NCBI RefSeq assembly: GCF_003076275.1
Contig: NZ_CP029064.1
Coordinates: 434,001 to 498,000 of the forward strand
Reading direction: 5' to 3'
Length of the DNA: 64,000 bases
Source: Microbulbifer sp. A4B17
GTDB taxonomy: Bacteria; Pseudomonadota; Gammaproteobacteria; Pseudomonadales; Cellvibrionaceae
The translations under genes were made by a program, and so were the position numbers. Of the stretch, positions 57,310 through 64,000 are shown piece by piece. The notes under the pieces were generated by a model that saw only the letters and a program-made list of their open reading frames with translations, was not told where the DNA came from and ran no database searches. Each line of letters starts with the position of its first letter. The first letter of the stretch is position 1.

Positions 57310-58035
57310 ATGTATAAATTGCTTTTTCGTATAATTACAGCAGTTACTACTTGTTTTTTGATGGTTATCAGTTATGCAGATCCAATTCAAGATTTAAGTA
57401 TGCAAAACTATGAAGCGGGTTGGTTTCCAAATTATTGGCAAGGGCAGGGCCCACTGACGTGTCGTCGGACTTGCGCAATTTGGGTTGGAGGAGTGCCTGA
57501 GTCAGAGGTTGCTACCGACTTGATAGACGATTTTGAATCTACCAGTGTTTGTAAGGTAACTCGCGATCCTGAAATAATCGAGAAGCCTGTCAATGACCCA
57601 TTATCTCACTGGCTCTATGGCAATCAGTTTGACGATAAGCCGGTTTGCTATGCCGGAACCCCTTATGGTGTCAAAGAAGATGATCATTATATGTGTCTGT
57701 GTGTATGTAATAAACCTGACCTGATAGTGAGTCAAATCTATGATCCGATCTGGAATCCTGGAACCGGGCAATCCATTATCGTGGTCGATATCACTAATAT
57801 AGGTGCTCTGGCAGCGCCAATCAGCCAGGCTCGCCTGTTAGACCCTGATACACTAGCCAACGATGTACAGGCGACGCCTGCAATTCCAGCAGGTGGTACT
57901 GTAAGTATCGTATTTACTTTGGGCTACTGGGTTTTTGATCCGGATGCGGTTTTAGAGGTAACTGCTGACTTTACCAATCTCGTCGATGAGTGTAACGAAA
58001 ATAACAATACACTGACTTATGCCGAGCAGGGGTAG
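57310..58035 (+). CDS. exported cysteine-rich protein with CARDB domain
   Basis: A 241-residue protein with an excellent ribosome site (AAAGGAGG) 8 bases before the ATG at 57310 and a signal peptide (MYKLLFRIITAVTTCFLMVISYADP). The first half is unusual, rich in Trp and Cys (WFPNYWQGQGPLTCRRTCAIWVGG, SVCKV, PVCYAG, MCLCVCN). Residues 140-240 form a CARDB-like beta sandwich (PDLIVSQIYDPIWNPGTGQSIIVVDITNIGALAAP, IPAGGTVSIVFTLGY, DFTNLVDECNENNNTLTY). CARDB domains bind ligands or partners outside the cell. The function is not known; the paired Cys suggest disulfides. Confidence 0.78.
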   Translation: MYKLLFRIITAVTTCFLMVISYADPIQDLSMQNYEAGWFPNYWQGQGPLTCRRTCAIWVGGVPESEVATDLIDDFESTSVCKVTRDPEIIEKPVNDPLSHWLYGNQFDDKPVCYAGTPYGVKEDDHYMCLCVCNKPDLIVSQIYDPIWNPGTGQSIIVVDITNIGALAAPISQARLLDPDTLANDVQATPAIPAGGTVSIVFTLGYWVFDPDAVLEVTADFTNLVDECNENNNTLTYAEQG

Positions 58036-58052
58036 GTAGTAGAAAGGGGGAT

Positions 58053-58080
58053 AGCTCCCGGAACTAAGTCGTAGGGAGCT
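58053..58080 (+). terminator. hairpin after the CARDB gene
   Basis: Seven-base stem AGCTCCC / GGGAGCT with a 14-base loop, followed by only TTGAG. It starts 18 bases after the stop; a weak terminator. Confidence 0.45.
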
Positions 58081-58098
58081 TTGAGATATTAAATAAGA

Positions 58099-58374
58099 TT
58101 AGCTCGAAAGAAATACATTGATAACCTTGCAGTTCTCTTTATTCACAGCAGCATTAGGCTGTTCACTACCGACTGTTTGCTCCCCTGGTATTTTAGGCAG
58201 CACAAGATACATTCGTGGATAGTCTCGGACTATATAATCTTTTTTATCTGCACTCAGCCAAGGGTATTCAGCGACAATGGCTGTTACACCGCGAAGTAAA
58301 GCGATACCATCTGTGCAACTATTAGGAGTAGTAGCTGTGGTGAGCATGGCAAAAGCTAATGAAGAGAAGTTCAT
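58099..58374 (-). CDS. small protein with hydrophobic N-terminus, unknown
   Basis: A 91-residue frame (MNFSSLAFAMLTTATTPNSCTDG...) with a possible but weak signal peptide, two cysteines (NSCTDG, ENCKVI) and a middle region GVTAIVAEYPWLSADKKDYIVRDYPRMYLVLP. It ends LSS. There are no recognisable motifs. The 128-base gap upstream holds the DUF3592 gene's end and its terminator, so it has its own promoter. It is real in layout (convergent with CARDB, no overlap), but the call is tentative. Confidence 0.55.
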   Translation of the reverse strand: MNFSSLAFAMLTTATTPNSCTDGIALLRGVTAIVAEYPWLSADKKDYIVRDYPRMYLVLPKIPGEQTVGSEQPNAAVNKENCKVINVFLSS

Positions 58375-58474
58375 AATCTCTGCTATCCCAATGGGTCTTC
58401 AGACCGACGTTATGTTTATTCTGGGGACAGTATAGCTGAGCTTGATTATGAGCAACAGATAGCTCTATTAAAGC

Positions 58475-58492
58475 GGCCAGCCGAAGCTGGCC
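58475..58492 (-). terminator. UUCG-loop hairpin after the DUF3592 gene
   Basis: On the minus strand, GGCCAGC-TTCG-GCTGGCC, a perfect seven-base stem with the extra-stable UUCG tetraloop, 11 bases beyond the stop of the gene at 58503. Only a short T-run follows. Confidence 0.65.
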
Positions 58493-58502
58493 ATCTTCTG
58501 CA

Positions 58503-59591
58503 CTATGCGTGTTCTACAGAGGTTTCTTCGACTTTCTCCCAGAGGCGTGTCTCTGTCGGACTAATTAATTTGGACAAAAGGTTCGGGGCCACAGAGGTTA
58601 GCCCAATAAAACCAACTATCGCACGGAAAATAAATGAGTCAAACCAGTAGATAAGGCCTATTAACAGTATTGCTATCACAAGTGACGGTAGAGTGGCTTG
58701 CAAACGAGACCGCTGAATATGCTGATAATCCATTGTTTCAGGTAGTTGTTTCTCGATACGTTCTAATGCGTGCGCTTTTACTGTTTGATTTAAGAACTCA
58801 ACAGAATGGGTTTTATCCCCGTGCTTGATAGTTATTACATCTGAATTGTGGTCACTGCTAAGTGAACTTATTTCATTGAGAGGGATTCGTGCTGCGGTAT
58901 CAGGTTTACACAAATGATATATTTCTTCAGGGGATTTCCCCGCTTGATAGGCGGATTGAGCAGTTAAAGCCTGTTTTTTCGGGATATCAAAATAGACGAG
59001 TTCATCTCCTTCTAAGGCGACGAGGTAGTTATCATCGATATCAAGCCAGGACGTCTCAGTATAAAAGCCCTCGGGTAGTGCTTTTTTTGATTCCCTTACA
59101 AACAAGAAGCTTAAAATCCAATATATGACGAGGCAGATACCTATAGTGATAGGTGCTGCTTGAATCAGGTTTCCTATAGGTGTGTTGCTTTCGACATCTC
59201 TTTGAGCATTTTGCGCCAATACATGCCCGTAGATGTCGCCCTCTGGAAACCATACTTCGATAGGTTGACCTTGTTCATATTGACTATAAATTACTTTTGA
59301 AACCTCTGCGGAGGATTCAAAGTCCTCATCTTCATAGTTAAACTGGTAGTCAATATAGTAATTTGTACGATAGCGCTTTTTACCTTTGCGGCCCCGGTAC
59401 TCTACTTCCTCCTCTCTTAACACTACTACTTCAGCATCTAGAGTTTGGTGATTTTCGACCCAACTTAATGATTCATTGTTGGCACGAGAGTAATAGTTTG
59501 ACAGAAAGTAAGTCAGAATAAGGAAAACTAAAATACATACTGTACGTACCATCGATTTTCTTTTTTGTCCGGGGGACTTCTGCAACGCCAT
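58503..59591 (-). CDS. DUF3592 membrane protein
   Basis: A 362-residue protein with hydrophobic segments at about 16-33, 145-166, 303-318 and 321-340. Between the first two is a beta-rich DUF3592 domain (TLDAEVVVLREEEVEYRGRKGKKRYRTNYYIDYQFNYEDEDFESSAEV, QYEQGQPIEVWFPEGD). A cytoplasmic globular segment follows (DELVYFDIPKKQALTAQSAYQAGKSPEEI, SVEFLNQTVKAHALERIEKQL). DUF3592 proteins have no known reaction and often occur in immunity or surface-protein neighbourhoods. It is AT-rich. The start MALQKSPGQKRKSMVRT may alternatively be the second Met (residue 14). Confidence 0.75.
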   Translation of the reverse strand: MALQKSPGQKRKSMVRTVCILVFLILTYFLSNYYSRANNESLSWVENHQTLDAEVVVLREEEVEYRGRKGKKRYRTNYYIDYQFNYEDEDFESSAEVSKVIYSQYEQGQPIEVWFPEGDIYGHVLAQNAQRDVESNTPIGNLIQAAPITIGICLVIYWILSFLFVRESKKALPEGFYTETSWLDIDDNYLVALEGDELVYFDIPKKQALTAQSAYQAGKSPEEIYHLCKPDTAARIPLNEISSLSSDHNSDVITIKHGDKTHSVEFLNQTVKAHALERIEKQLPETMDYQHIQRSRLQATLPSLVIAILLIGLIYWFDSFIFRAIVGFIGLTSVAPNLLSKLISPTETRLWEKVEETSVEHA

Positions 59592-60099
59592 TTAATACAT
59601 CCTTACTGTATTTCTTGTGCTTTAGGTATTGGTACTTTTGGAGTAATAAGTTTTTTTATAGAGTGGAAACTTGGTGTGGGTGCAAAATACAATTGCAGTT
59701 TGTTTGGTGAATAAAACTGAAGGTTAACTCTAAATTAATTTTTATTACTTGATCGGCATCATAGTTGGTTCATTTGCATATTGAGTACTTTCTTAAAGAT
59801 TATTTTTTATTAAGTAAAAATTCCTACTTAGGATAAGAGCTGACCAATTTGGTACAAACGGTTTAGATAATACGAACCTTCCAAATATTGAACAGCTGAA
59901 CGGTAGAGTTTTAATTGCTGTGGGATTTGGACTGACTAGCTAATTTTCTGTCAGCCTTATGAGTATGGGGTGGTTCACTTTCATGGAGGTAGTTCTATGT
60001 TGAACTAGTTCAGGTGAAGCACTAATGTCGTTTTATGTCGTAAATGTGTCCTAGCAGACATATCCGTTGGAGTACAATTCCCAATGTGGAGGAGATGCT
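59592..60099. other. intergenic stretch, no gene seen
   Basis: About 500 AT-rich bases between the divergent DUF3592 and GlxA-type genes. It has no RNA gene or long frame. It must contain both promoters; I could not pick reliable -35/-10 pairs. Confidence 0.5.
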
Positions 60100-61044
60100 A
60101 TGACCAAGAAGATAGGTTTTTTTGTTGCAGATGGATTCCAGGCGTTAGACCTTTTTGGGCCATTGGATGCCTTTATGGAGACTAATAGTTTCGTTAGTGA
60201 AGCCTATACAAGTCGTTTGATAGGTTTAACTAACGCACCAGTTAAAACTGCGTACGGCCAAGCCCTATCCGTGGATTTTGATATTTATCAGGAGACAGAG
60301 ATTGATTACCTGGTCATTACTGGTGGTATTGGGATGCGGCAGCTGCACTTAAGCCCTAAACAGCTGAATGCGCTGCGTGCAATCGCAGACAAAGCAGAGC
60401 GTGTCTTGAGTATCTGTACAGGTGCATTCTTACTAACAGATATATTTCCGGAACAAAAGCACCGTATTACCACTCACTGGCGGCATTGCCGGCAGCTTGC
60501 CGAACAGGCAACCAATTATCAGGTTGAGCAGGATCCCCTGTTTATTGAAAGCGGAAAACTGTGGTCTTCAGCGGGAATTCTATCTGGAGTCGACTTGGCC
60601 TTGGAAGTGATTCGCCAGGATTATGGCAATACTATTGCGGCCAGCGTGGCTAAAGATCTGGTCGTTTATCTTCAGCGCAGGGGAGGGCAGTCACAGTACT
60701 CTGATCTGCTTAAAGTGCAATCCAGCGACAGTATGAGGCTCAATCCTCTATTGGAGTGGCTGTCGGAGAATTACCAGAAATCAATCAGCGTTTCCGATAT
60801 GGCGGAACGTATTTCTGTCAGCGATCGCCAGTTAACTCGCTTGTTCAAACAACATCTTAATAGCACCCCCGGACATTATCTAAACCAACTCCGTTTAAAC
60901 CGGGCGCGGGATTTAATCACCTGTGAATCAGCAAGCCTTGTTCAAGTAGCTCGGCAGGTGGGGTTTGCAAGCTATGATAGCTTTCGCCGGGCTTTTTATG
61001 GCCAATTTGGTGTGTCCCCCTCATATTTCAGTAGGAATCGTTAA
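60100..61044 (+). CDS. GlxA-type AraC regulator with DJ-1/PfpI domain
   Basis: Transcription activator of 314 residues. I chose the ATG at 60100 because GGAGGAG lies 6-8 bases upstream. Residues 1-180 are a class-I amidotransferase-like DJ-1/PfpI domain (MTKKIGFFVADGFQALDLFGPLDAF; the nucleophile position is Cys in LSICTGAFLL), which senses small ligands. Residues 215-314 are the AraC double helix-turn-helix (MAERISVSDRQLTRLFKQHLNSTPGHYLNQLRL, VARQVGFASYDSFRRAFYGQFGVSPSYF). It resembles FtrA/GlxA. It converges with the MDR gene at 61103, which could be its target by function but not by promoter position. Confidence 0.88.
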   Translation: MTKKIGFFVADGFQALDLFGPLDAFMETNSFVSEAYTSRLIGLTNAPVKTAYGQALSVDFDIYQETEIDYLVITGGIGMRQLHLSPKQLNALRAIADKAERVLSICTGAFLLTDIFPEQKHRITTHWRHCRQLAEQATNYQVEQDPLFIESGKLWSSAGILSGVDLALEVIRQDYGNTIAASVAKDLVVYLQRRGGQSQYSDLLKVQSSDSMRLNPLLEWLSENYQKSISVSDMAERISVSDRQLTRLFKQHLNSTPGHYLNQLRLNRARDLITCESASLVQVARQVGFASYDSFRRAFYGQFGVSPSYFSRNR

Positions 61045-61102
61045 GCCGCGCTCTCACAAATGTCTTAGCTTTAAGAGTGCGGCGAGATTGAGAGCTACTC
61101 CA

Positions 61103-62116
61103 TTACCACTCGACGCAGATCTTGCCAAAGTGCGACCCGCTGGCCTGGTACTCAAATGCCGCAGCCAGTTCCTCCATAGGGTAAGTCTTATCAATCACTG
61201 GCTGTATCTGGTTGGCTTCCAATGCGGTGACATATTCCCGTTGATCCCTACGGCTTCCAACGATCAAGCCCTGTAACCGGGCCTGCTTGGCCATCAACAG
61301 TGCTGTGGGCACTTCTCCCGAGCGGCCCGTTAAAACACCAATCAATGAAATATGGCCGCCAACTCTGACTGAATGGATCGATTGCTCTAGTGTACCGGGG
61401 CCACCGAGCTCAATAATATGGTCCGCACCTTTGCCTTCCGTCAGCTCCATAACCTTTTTTGACCACTGTGTATGGGTGCGATAGTTGACGCCATGATCGG
61501 CGCCTAATTTTTTAGCGCGTTCCAGTTTCTCATCGGAAGAAGAAGTAACAATGACTTTGGCCCCGAGTATTTTGGCAATCTGAATTACCGTAATAGATAC
61601 TCCGCCAGTACCTAGAGTCAATATTGTGTCGCCAGGCTTTACCTTGCCGTCTACTACCAACGCCCGCCAAGCAGTAAGGCCTGCGGTAGTAATGGTTGCC
61701 GCCTGAGCGTGGCTCCAGCCTTTTGGGGCAAGGGTAAAAGCGCTTTGATCGCGCACAACAAATTCAGCAGCCATCCCATCGATACCGTCACCAGGCGTAT
61801 TGGCAAAGTTACCTACGGAAGCCATAGGTGCACCTGCTGGCCACTGTGGGAAAAAGCACGACACAACAGAATCGCCAACCTGAAAATCGGTAACTCCATC
61901 ACCAACTGCATCCACGATACCGCCGCCATCAGACATTAGAATACGGCCGTCTTCTGTGGGAATACTGCCATTAGCAACCAAAAGATCATGGAAGTTGAGG
62001 GAGGAGGCTTTAATTGCAACACGGATTTGGTTTGGGCCGGGTGCTCCCGGGGCAGGGATGTCGCTAACCGAAATGTTTTCTAGTCCGCCTGGTGTTTTTA
62101 GCGTCAATGCCTTCAT
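61103..62116 (-). CDS. alcohol-dehydrogenase-like MDR oxidoreductase
   Basis: NAD(P)-dependent enzyme of 337 residues, with GroES-like N-terminal domain (MKALTLKTPGGLENISVSDIPAP, SLNFHDLLVANG, MSDGGGIVDAVGDGVTDFQVGDSVV) and Rossmann domain (TLGTGGVSITVIQIAKILGAKVIVTSSSDEKLERAKKLGAD). The catalytic zinc ligands of classical alcohol dehydrogenases are replaced (Asn/Phe, Asp), so it is a zinc-poor member such as a quinone or enoyl reductase-like enzyme. It ends at a convergent border with the GlxA-type regulator, with 58 bases between stops. The substrate is unknown. Confidence 0.85.
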   Translation of the reverse strand: MKALTLKTPGGLENISVSDIPAPGAPGPNQIRVAIKASSLNFHDLLVANGSIPTEDGRILMSDGGGIVDAVGDGVTDFQVGDSVVSCFFPQWPAGAPMASVGNFANTPGDGIDGMAAEFVVRDQSAFTLAPKGWSHAQAATITTAGLTAWRALVVDGKVKPGDTILTLGTGGVSITVIQIAKILGAKVIVTSSSDEKLERAKKLGADHGVNYRTHTQWSKKVMELTEGKGADHIIELGGPGTLEQSIHSVRVGGHISLIGVLTGRSGEVPTALLMAKQARLQGLIVGSRRDQREYVTALEANQIQPVIDKTYPMEELAAAFEYQASGSHFGKICVEW

Positions 62117-62498
62117 GGTTTTCCTTCCTTTTCTTAATTCATTAACCCTTTAGGGATCAAATATTTTTAGTATGCTTGACAGATATGGAAAGTGATAAAT
62201 TTAATTGAAAAAAATACGCCCTTTGACTACTAAATTGGGTTCGCTAGATAACACTAATTTGAAGAAATCGTTGCTCAAAAATATTAACACGATTAATTTT
62301 ACAGAATTATAGTCATGTGTATTGAGATATGACTATGTGTTAATTTTGAAATTTATAGAAAGTTGGGGCTGATTCTCAGATGGTTCAAAAGTATATTGAG
62401 TTTCGTTAAACTTAAGAATGCTCTTAAATAAAAGATGGGGTGATATAATGAAAGCTATCACTAGGCCTTCAGTATATTACCCACTTGGAAGGTAAGTA
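62117..62498. other. AT-rich gene-free stretch
   Basis: About 380 bases separating the MDR gene and the immunity gene. No coding frame, RNA gene or repeat is visible. The lower G+C begins here and continues to the tRNA gene. Confidence 0.5.
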
Positions 62499-62741
62499 TT
62501 AATAGGTTTTTTTGGTGGGGTTGATAATTGCTTGAAGTGGAGGGAGGTCCTCCCCTTTACTTACCTCTTCTTCATATACACCCTTTAACGCTTCTAAAGC
62601 TTCGTTGTAGAAAAATAGCAACTCTGAAACGTTCTCCGGGTCCCTCAGCGTTTCAGAATCAAGTAGCGCTTTATAATGGTTTACAGTTTTAAAGACTGCC
62701 TGTAAGGAAGCAAGTAGAGTTTCATTATCGATAACTGGCAT
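62499..62741 (-). CDS. Tsi2-like immunity protein
   Basis: A small 80-residue helical protein (MPVIDNETLLASLQAVFKTV...) that I take as the antidote of the toxin upstream. It lines up with Tsi2 of P. aeruginosa (77 residues, from memory): TLLASLQAVFKTV with TLMVAIQCVAART, DPENVSELLFFYNEALEALKGVYEE with DPQNAAELEQLLVGYDLAADDLKNAYEQ, and LPPLQAII with LPPYDRLI. The frame can extend to 62768, but the ATG at 62741 has AGAGAAG about 10 bases ahead and gives the Tsi2 size. It overlaps the toxin gene's end by 17 bases, so both are made from one transcript. Confidence 0.78.
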   Translation of the reverse strand: MPVIDNETLLASLQAVFKTVNHYKALLDSETLRDPENVSELLFFYNEALEALKGVYEEEVSKGEDLPPLQAIINPTKKTY

Positions 62742-63264
62742 TTTTAATTTTACTTCTCTGTTTTTCAATGTTAATCATTAATTGGTTGAGCAACAGTTTA
62801 AAGTTTTGTACTGACATTGGGCGGTCTGGAACTATGGAATAATGAATAGCATCAAATGCGCCATTGTAGTCATCTTGAATGATAAGGATGCCTAATGGAA
62901 TTTTTGTGCCTTTTGGGATCTCAATATATTCCCATTTTTTCCCTTTGAATGTGTTTGGTTTATTAAATAAAGATGTACCCTGGGCTTTCCACATACTTGA
63001 GGAGTTTTTTTGATAAACTTTAGGAATAATAAAGTCTACGCCATTTTGATTTTCTACCGTAACATCGGCGGGTCTGAATTCCCCACTCCTTATTTCTCTG
63101 CGAGTAAAGTCTGGGTAGAGGGGGTTTTCACAGGGTTGATCAGTACGTGAAGCTCGCCATAAGAACAATGATAAGTCTTTTTCACTGTCGTAAATTCTTT
63201 CTAAAGCGTCAATTTTGGCAAAAAAAGTCTTTACATTGCCGTCCCTAATTTTTTGTTCCTTCAA
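62725..63264 (-). CDS. Tse2-like ADP-ribosyltransferase-fold toxin
   Basis: A 179-residue protein resembling Tse2, the type VI secretion effector of P. aeruginosa that halts growth from inside the cytoplasm. Shared motifs are LxWR / LYR near residue 36, GTSLF (96-100), IPKGTKIP (116-123), IQDDYN (129-134) and HYSIVPDRPM (141-150). Tse2 has GTSVF, IPDGTDIP, QDSYN and HYTIMPAKPM in the same order (recalled). I chose the TTG at 63264, which has AAAGGA 6 bases upstream. It has no signal peptide. It is AT-rich, followed by its overlapping immunity gene, and sits beyond the 3' end of a tRNA gene. No type VI genes are in the window. Confidence 0.78.
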   Translation of the reverse strand: MKEQKIRDGNVKTFFAKIDALERIYDSEKDLSLFLWRASRTDQPCENPLYPDFTRREIRSGEFRPADVTVENQNGVDFIIPKVYQKNSSSMWKAQGTSLFNKPNTFKGKKWEYIEIPKGTKIPLGILIIQDDYNGAFDAIHYSIVPDRPMSVQNFKLLLNQLMINIEKQRSKIKNASYR

Positions 63265-63523
63265 AGTTAATTCCTTTGTCTGTTGGCTGCAGGAAAGTAG
63301 TTTGTATACTTTCGTTTAAGGCTGAAGATCTACATTATCCTTCTACCATTTTAACGAGTAAAGTGAGGGAAATTACAATCTATATCATTTGCCAAAGCGA
63401 AGAGGTTGATAAATTGATAATACCAGAGAGGGAATAAACGACAGGTCAATCGTTGGTTAAAATCGGGAGTTAAGTTAACTTGAGAAGATTAGTAAGGCTA
63501 ATCAACATTTAGTTGATGAAAAA

Positions 63524-63600
63524 TGGTGGGCCCTCCGGGACTCGAACCCAGGACCTGCCGATTATGAGTCGGATGCTCTAACCAACTGAGCTAAGGGCCC
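63524..63600 (-). tRNA. tRNA with anticodon CAU, probably tRNA-Ile2
   Basis: A 77-base cloverleaf with encoded CCA: acceptor GGGCCCT / AGGGCCC, D-arm GCTCAGTTGGTTAGAGC, anticodon loop CTCATAA on a short CCGA / TCGG stem, and T-arm TCCTGGGTTCGAGTCCCGGA. The acceptor stem and TTAGCTCAG resemble ileX-type tRNA-Ile2, whose C34 is changed to lysidine so that it reads AUA. Elongator tRNA-Met is the alternative. The 3' end faces the toxin-immunity pair. Confidence 0.92.
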
Positions 63601-63884
63601 ACACATTGCTTGCGAGGATCGTTGCAAGCGGTTGGGAAAAGTACAAGATTTTCCCTTGCAAATCAATGCCTTTGTTAGCACTCAAAGCCGATATGGGCAA
63701 ATTCTAGAAATCTTCTTTCCCTGTTGCTCAAGCTTTCGCCAACAACTGACCTTTATGGAATAGACGCCCACCTTGCGAAGGTTGCCAAACACCTTAATTG
63801 GTTCGATAGTATTAATTAGAGGTTGTAATTGGTACAAATGTCTTGCTTATGCGAAATGGAGACCAAAATCTCATACTAAAGTAT

Positions 63885-64000
63885 TTAAATCGGCAGCTTG
63901 GGGATAAGGATACAGCACCAAACCAGGAATGCAGCGAAGAGGGCGACGGCAACGGCGGCGGAACCTGTATCTTTGGCGATCTTGGCCAGTGGGTGTTTCT
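63885..64000 (-). CDS. dgkA: diacylglycerol kinase, 3' part
   Basis: The minus-strand frame that ends TAA at 63885 reads KHPLAKIAKDTGSAAVAVALFAAFLVWCCILIPKLPI. This matches the C-terminal helix of the small integral DgkA (..RAKDMGSAAVMIAL..), which phosphorylates diacylglycerol to phosphatidic acid for lipid recycling. The rest lies beyond the right edge. About 285 bases without a gene lie between it and the tRNA gene. Confidence 0.85.
   Translation of the reverse strand, partial: KHPLAKIAKDTGSAAVAVALFAAFLVWCCILIPKLPI

Noticed and set aside
1..64000. CRISPR arrays, insertion sequences, prophage genes or rRNA
   Set aside because: I found no regularly spaced repeats, transposase or integrase motifs, phage structural genes or rRNA segments on either strand.

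Overview
The window looks like chromosome of a marine gammaproteobacterium. The leucine-catabolism operon, a BioH-BioC fusion otherwise known from Saccharophagus and Teredinibacter, PsrA-like and BirA-like operators, and DUF3094 and EVE genes suggest the Cellvibrionales, perhaps Microbulbifer. That genus is an inference from gene content; no database was searched. Well-conserved, GC-richer housekeeping blocks alternate with AT-rich accessory stretches full of small exported proteins, duplications and broken genes.

Layout. 1-6.3 kb: the end of a liuABCDE operon that converts isovaleryl-CoA to acetoacetate and acetyl-CoA. 6.3-12.9 kb: an AT-rich region with small secreted proteins, an outer-membrane barrel protein, a CotA-like multicopper oxidase, and an old tandem-duplication scar (a 3' piece of the oxidase gene fused head-to-head to a 3' piece of liuE). 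13-15.9 kb: an SDR gene divergent from DUF4345, DUF1330 and AraC/GyrI genes, with a long inverted repeat between the divergent units. 15.9-19.5 kb: a DUF1287 gene with an in-frame stop, a frameshifted small exported protein, a second and more decayed DUF1287 copy, a quinone-oxidoreductase-like MDR and a small exported protein. 20-30.6 kb: a DUF945 protein, PEP carboxylase, a degenerate sensor/receiver protein, an Asp/Glu racemase, an AlaE exporter, a PadR regulator, a FabH-like ketoacyl synthase and ComF.

30.6-36 kb holds biotin synthesis: bioB-bioF-bioHC in one overlapping operon divergent from comF, with a BirA-like operator lying across the comF start codon. bioD lies farther on behind an opposing L,D-transpeptidase gene. 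36-45 kb: an acyl-CoA dehydrogenase with a PsrA-type box at its promoter, DUF3094, an EVE-domain protein, an AlgZ/AlgR-like LytTR two-component pair, and an RND pump with its adaptor. 45.3-46.9 kb is a dead iron-uptake locus: the tail of a TonB-dependent receptor and a PepSY-membrane gene with a frameshift and three in-frame stops. 47-56.6 kb: a repeat-like exported protein, an MscS-type channel, a rhomboid protease, a cupin, a DCC-family thiol protein, a zinc-ribbon/TPR membrane protein, peptidase B and a DUF3667 protein.

56.6-64 kb is again AT-rich accessory sequence with a CARDB protein, a DUF3592 protein, a GlxA-type regulator and an alcohol-dehydrogenase-like MDR. Its most interesting part is a toxin-immunity pair at 62499-63264 that resembles Tse2/Tsi2 of Pseudomonas aeruginosa. 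It sits directly beyond the 3' end of a tRNA gene with anticodon CAU. The window closes with the tail of dgkA.
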